A stretch of 64,000 nucleotides of DNA from Caldalkalibacillus uzonensis (GTDB lineage Bacteria; Bacillota; Bacilli; Caldalkalibacillales; Caldalkalibacillaceae): positions 124,001 through 188,000 of the forward strand of contig NZ_JAUSUQ010000004.1 in the NCBI RefSeq assembly GCF_030814135.1, given 5' to 3'. This document shows, one piece after another, positions 60,594 through 64,000 of this stretch; the stretch's first letter is position 1; each line of letters opens with the position of its first letter. A model generated the notes under the pieces. That model did no database searches. It was not told where the DNA came from and was given only the letters and a program-made list of their open reading frames with translations. A program made the translations under genes and the position numbers.

Positions 60594-62120
60594 ATGACCA
60601 TCCAAAACAAGCTCATTGCCTTTTTCTTTGTGCTCATCATCCTTATGAGTGCCGTCAGTTTCTTTATTTATCAAAGCGGGCAACAATCGATTAGCCAATA
60701 TGATGAGATATTACAACGCTTTTTGCTGTTAAATGAAATTGCTCAGACCAATCATGAACTGCAAACGCTTTTTACCCGCTATGTGCTTGTACCTTCTGAT
60801 GAGCAGCTGGCCCAATTTGAATACCATAGGCAACACTTGCTTGACTATCAACAGCAGTTTGAAGAGATGGTTGCCACTGACAGCACACGCTCTATGAGCA
60901 AAAACTACTATCACATGTTGTCTTACCTGCTTAACCGCATGGAACTGGCTTTTGAAACCTACGGGCAGCCAAACACACGTGAGCATTTCCAATACCGGGA
61001 AGATGTGTACAAAGTGTCCTCCTGGATTAACGAGACCACTTTAAGATTTATTAATCACGAATTGACCGATTACCACACTTTTCATCGTGAACTGCTGGTT
61101 CAGTCCCAATCCTACTTAACCATGGGTATCGTCACGGCTATTATCCTGTTTAAGGTCTCTCTGTTATTTACCTACCTGTTCTGCAAAAAAATTACTGATC
61201 CCATCCGGTTATTAGCAGGTCAGGCCAAAGCATTGTCCAGCGGAAACTTTTCAATTAAAGACCTTCGTGTCACCACAAACGATGAAATTGGCCTGTTGAC
61301 CCGCACCTTTAATCAAATGAAAAGAGATATTCACCGTTTAATCAAACAAATTAAGCAAAAAGCCGCTGTAGAAGCTAAACTGCACGAACAGACCATTAAA
61401 AATATAAAAATGAACCAACTCTTAAAAGAAATGGAACTGCGCACCTTACAAAACCAAATGAATCCTCACTTTTTATTCAATACCTTAAACATGGTATCGA
61501 AGCTGGCCTATATAGAAGGTGCTGAAAAAACAAGTGACTTAATTGTTTCCATTTCCAATCTGTTGCGCTATAATCTGCGCTCACTAGACAAACCGGTGAC
61601 GCTGGCTGATGAACTTAAACATGTACGTGATTATTTTGACATACAAAAAAACCGTTTTGGGGAAAGAGTGTCGATTAAAGTGGATATTGATGCTTCATGC
61701 TTAACTCAGCCCGTTCCCTTATTGACACTGCAACCTTTAATCGAAAACGCCTTCATCCATGGTATTGATTCGCTGGAATCCGGAGGCGAAATAGGCATCA
61801 CAGTGGAGGAAACCACCACTCATGTTCATGTTGAAGTTTACGATAACGGTGCAGGCATGGACCAAGATGTTTTACAGCTGCTGTGGAGGCAACAAGCTGA
61901 GTTTCACTTAGACGACCAGCACGGTCACACCACAGGAATTGGCTTAACCAACGTGATCAAGCGCCTTTCCTTGTTCTATGACCAAGAAGATGTTGTTGAC
62001 ATCAGGTCGAAGCCGGGTGAGGGGACCCGCATAATACTCAAACTACCCAAGCAAACAAAGGGCATACAAGGAGGTGGCAGCTCATGTATAAGGTCTTACT
62101 TGTTGAGGATGAAGCTTTAG
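60594..62120 (+). CDS. Sensor histidine kinase, YesM/LytS-like
   Basis: A 508-residue membrane kinase. It has a first membrane segment at about 7-29, an extracellular sensor region of about 150 residues, a second segment near 178-198, a HAMP domain (ITDPIRLLAGQAKALSSGNF), a coiled linker, and the His_kinase motif MNPHFLFNTLNMVSKLAYIE with the phosphorylated His at 292. The ATPase domain has PLIENAFIHGIDSLESGGEI and TTGIGLTNVIKRL. GAGGGACA precedes the ATG. Its last 37 bases overlap the start of the response-regulator gene, so the C-terminal tail (SSCIRSYLLRMKL) is an extension caused by that overlap. In the family such kinases sense extracellular sugars, often with the help of a binding protein. 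Confidence 0.9.
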   Translation: MTIQNKLIAFFFVLIILMSAVSFFIYQSGQQSISQYDEILQRFLLLNEIAQTNHELQTLFTRYVLVPSDEQLAQFEYHRQHLLDYQQQFEEMVATDSTRSMSKNYYHMLSYLLNRMELAFETYGQPNTREHFQYREDVYKVSSWINETTLRFINHELTDYHTFHRELLVQSQSYLTMGIVTAIILFKVSLLFTYLFCKKITDPIRLLAGQAKALSSGNFSIKDLRVTTNDEIGLLTRTFNQMKRDIHRLIKQIKQKAAVEAKLHEQTIKNIKMNQLLKEMELRTLQNQMNPHFLFNTLNMVSKLAYIEGAEKTSDLIVSISNLLRYNLRSLDKPVTLADELKHVRDYFDIQKNRFGERVSIKVDIDASCLTQPVPLLTLQPLIENAFIHGIDSLESGGEIGITVEETTTHVHVEVYDNGAGMDQDVLQLLWRQQAEFHLDDQHGHTTGIGLTNVIKRLSLFYDQEDVVDIRSKPGEGTRIILKLPKQTKGIQGGGSSCIRSYLLRMKL

Positions 62121-63676
62121 AGCGACAAGCCTTACGGAGCATGTTAGAAAGCATGTTCGATGACCTTGACGTGGTTGGAGAAGCTGAAAATGGCAGGAAA
62201 GCAATCGAACTGGCCGAAGCACTTCATCCTGACATCATTACCATTGACATAAAAATGCCCGGCATGGATGGCCTTCAAACCATTGAAGAAATTAAAAACA
62301 TCCATCCCAATGCCCGTTTTATCGTCTTATCAGCCTATGATGCTTTTGATTATGCCCAAAAAGCAATTGAGCTCAACGTCACACACTATGTGTTGAAACC
62401 CTATAAACGTGCAGAACTGAAAGAAAAGGTCCACCGGGCATGTCAGCAAATTGACCGGGACAGGGCCGAACGTCTGGAAAAATTAAAACTGAAAGACCAA
62501 CTTGGCCATATGAGCACACTGGCAGAGATTGAGTGGGTATCCACCCTCATTTATGACCAAATCCACGACCTGTCATTTGAAACACTAACTGACCTGTTAG
62601 GGATTCATTTTACTTATGGGGCGGGTGTGATTGTCTATGTGCAACCTAAATCCAATGCAGCCAGTCAACCCAAAGGGGACGCCCCTTGTAGACAGGCAGT
62701 GTACCAGACTGTCAAAAACCAACTCAAAAAGCAGATGCAATGCCTAGTTGGCCCTATGACTGGCGATCATATACCCGTGTTTATTTTTATGGATGGGAAT
62801 GGGATGTCTGTCAGCTTAAGGAGCCATATTGTTGTCAGCCTGCGTAACGTCTTCCAGCAATTGTCTGCCAAGAATATCCTTACTGATTGCCATTTGATTG
62901 CCGGTGTGGGCCGCCCTTCTCGCACTTTGGCAAGCCTTAAGCAGTCTTACCATGAAGCGATGCTGGCCGTCAGGGGCCGGTCCGTGAAAGGAAACATCCG
63001 CTTTTATGATGATCTGCTCCTGAATGAAAAGGATCTCCATATCCCCTTTGAAAAAGAAAAGCGGTTACTGCAAGCGGTGCAACACGGCCAAACGGAATCC
63101 GCAGTTCAGATCTTGAACGAGATTATGGATGAAGTGAGCGTTGGCTTTCAAAACCAGTTGGTTGAGGTCAGCCGCTATCTGTCGGAGCTGTTTATTATCC
63201 TAACCCGTATCAGCGAAGAAGCAAGAATGCTGACGCAGGAGTTAACTTCTTTTCTCCACGCCGCTTCTGTCGAACAATTAAGAGAAACGGCCTTGTACCG
63301 TTTACAACTCATATTGGCTCAGATCAACAAAGAGGGACACCACCATAGTGAAGATATCCTTAACAGAGCAAAATCCTATTTACATGACCATTACAATGAA
63401 GATATTTCATTAGACATGGTGGCCCGTCATGTTGGCCTAAGTCCCTATTATTTCAGTAAATTGTTTAAAGAGCAGATGAGCATGAATTTTATCGATTACC
63501 TCACCCAGCTTAGAATTGACAAAGCTAAAGAACTGATGTTGACCTCCAATTTGAGTGTCAAAGAAATTTGCTTTGAAGTCGGCTACCGTGATCCAAACTA
63601 TTTCAGCCGGGTCTTTAAGAAAAGCGAAGGGATCACACCTTCACAATTTCGTCGCCGGGTGTACCGAAAAAAGTAA
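62084..63676 (+). CDS. Response regulator with AraC-type DNA-binding domain, YesN-like
   Basis: A 530-residue regulator. The receiver domain (1-125) has acidic pocket VEDEALERQ, phosphorylated Asp55 in IITIDIKMPGMDG, and the VLSAYDAFDYAQ and VLKPYKRAELKEKV signals. A roughly 290-residue middle region of unknown fold follows, then a pair of AraC helix-turn-helices (about 425-528; DISLDMVARHVGLSPYYFSK, VKEICFEVGYRDPNYFSRVF). ACAAGGAGGTGG precedes the ATG, inside the kinase gene. With the kinase it probably activates the divergent alpha-galactoside importer operon; the target is inferred from position. Confidence 0.92.
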   Translation: MYKVLLVEDEALERQALRSMLESMFDDLDVVGEAENGRKAIELAEALHPDIITIDIKMPGMDGLQTIEEIKNIHPNARFIVLSAYDAFDYAQKAIELNVTHYVLKPYKRAELKEKVHRACQQIDRDRAERLEKLKLKDQLGHMSTLAEIEWVSTLIYDQIHDLSFETLTDLLGIHFTYGAGVIVYVQPKSNAASQPKGDAPCRQAVYQTVKNQLKKQMQCLVGPMTGDHIPVFIFMDGNGMSVSLRSHIVVSLRNVFQQLSAKNILTDCHLIAGVGRPSRTLASLKQSYHEAMLAVRGRSVKGNIRFYDDLLLNEKDLHIPFEKEKRLLQAVQHGQTESAVQILNEIMDEVSVGFQNQLVEVSRYLSELFIILTRISEEARMLTQELTSFLHAASVEQLRETALYRLQLILAQINKEGHHHSEDILNRAKSYLHDHYNEDISLDMVARHVGLSPYYFSKLFKEQMSMNFIDYLTQLRIDKAKELMLTSNLSVKEICFEVGYRDPNYFSRVFKKSEGITPSQFRRRVYRKK

Positions 63677-64000
63677 GACAATAAACGGTTGCAGTTTGTT
63701 GTACGTTAAACCATAACAATTTTATGCTGTTCTATAACAATATTTTGCTATGTCATCACCAATTCGAAAACGGCATCCACCCTAACTCAATAAACTCCAG
63801 CAAAAAACAAAAAACAACAGCTTTTTCCCCACTGACTAGACAGGTATTCATGTTTTAATAGAGAATGGAAGCGATTACAAATCGAAAAAGAGCAGCGGTA
63901 TGATGTCAAGAGACTAATTTGAACAAAATCGCTGCTTTAACGGAGGTGTAGCGAAAAAAGGCAATAGGAAACTAAGCCCACCCTACCTAGATTTTCATAT
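63677..64000. promoter_or_regulatory. Right-edge region with cre-like site
   Basis: No gene is seen in these 324 bases. ATGGAAGCGATTACAA at 63865-63880 fits the catabolite-responsive element consensus (WTGNAANCGNWNNCW), so the next gene, outside the window, is probably under CcpA. Downstream, AGCAGCG (63892-63898) can pair with CGCTGCT (63931-63937), and GGAGGTG follows near 63942, but no start codon is visible before the window ends. Confidence 0.6.

Overview
The window looks like one long hemicellulose, pectin side-chain and galactoside utilisation region from a low-to-moderate G+C Bacillota, most likely a Bacillaceae member of the Bacillus/Geobacillus/Caldalkalibacillus type. Evidence: strong GGAGG ribosome sites, frequent TTG/GTG starts, Bacillus-type XylR and AraR with recognisable operators, a cre-like site, a YesM/YesN-type two-component pair and a YesL protein. 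The genus is inferred, not shown. No RNA genes, phage genes, insertion sequences or CRISPR arrays were seen.

Layout. (1) 1-8.6 kb: xylR (+), then decayed remnants of uxuB and uxuA next to an intact Bacillus-type uronate isomerase gene (uxaC), a complete PotABCD-like ABC importer and a GntR/FCD regulator. (2) 8.6-19.2 kb: alpha-glucuronidase (GH67), an M24-fold protein without its usual metal ligands, three Gfo/Idh/MocA oxidoreductases (two are close paralogues, and a 174-bp broken copy lies at 7.6 kb), a VOC protein and a CUT1 importer behind a XylR-type palindrome. (3) 19.3-26.1 kb: a fragment of a CBM9-type xylanase domain, yesL, araDBA with araR and its operators, and a frameshifted HAD phosphatase gene. 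(4) 26.2-37.2 kb: arabinan/arabinoside use: GH127, a CUT1 importer, an unusual ArsR-type regulator with a large C-terminal domain, araM and two GH51 arabinofuranosidases. (5) 37.4-55.7 kb: MATE transporter, aldo/keto reductase, galactonate dehydratase (dgoD), GH2 and GH42 beta-galactosidases, a CUT1 importer, a second M24-like protein, a ROK repressor and the Leloir operon galTKE. (6) 55.8-63.7 kb: GH4 alpha-galactosidase with its own CUT1 importer, divergent from a YesM/YesN-type histidine kinase and AraC-type response regulator; a cre-like site near the right edge probably belongs to the next gene outside the window.

How it works together (inference). Oligosaccharides from xylan, arabinan and galactan are imported by four CUT1 systems. 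None of these encodes an ATPase, so they probably share an MsmX-type ATPase encoded elsewhere. Intracellular glycosidases (GH67, GH127, GH51, GH2, GH42, GH4) release methylglucuronate, arabinose and galactose. Arabinose enters through AraABD and galactose through GalKTE, with a possible oxidative side route through DgoD. The local glucuronate route is broken after uxaC, because uxuA and uxuB are remnants.

Recurring themes worth attention: several gene remnants, an intercistronic hairpin after the binding-protein gene in four of five transporters, and two metal-ligand-less M24 proteins placed in separate glycan operons.
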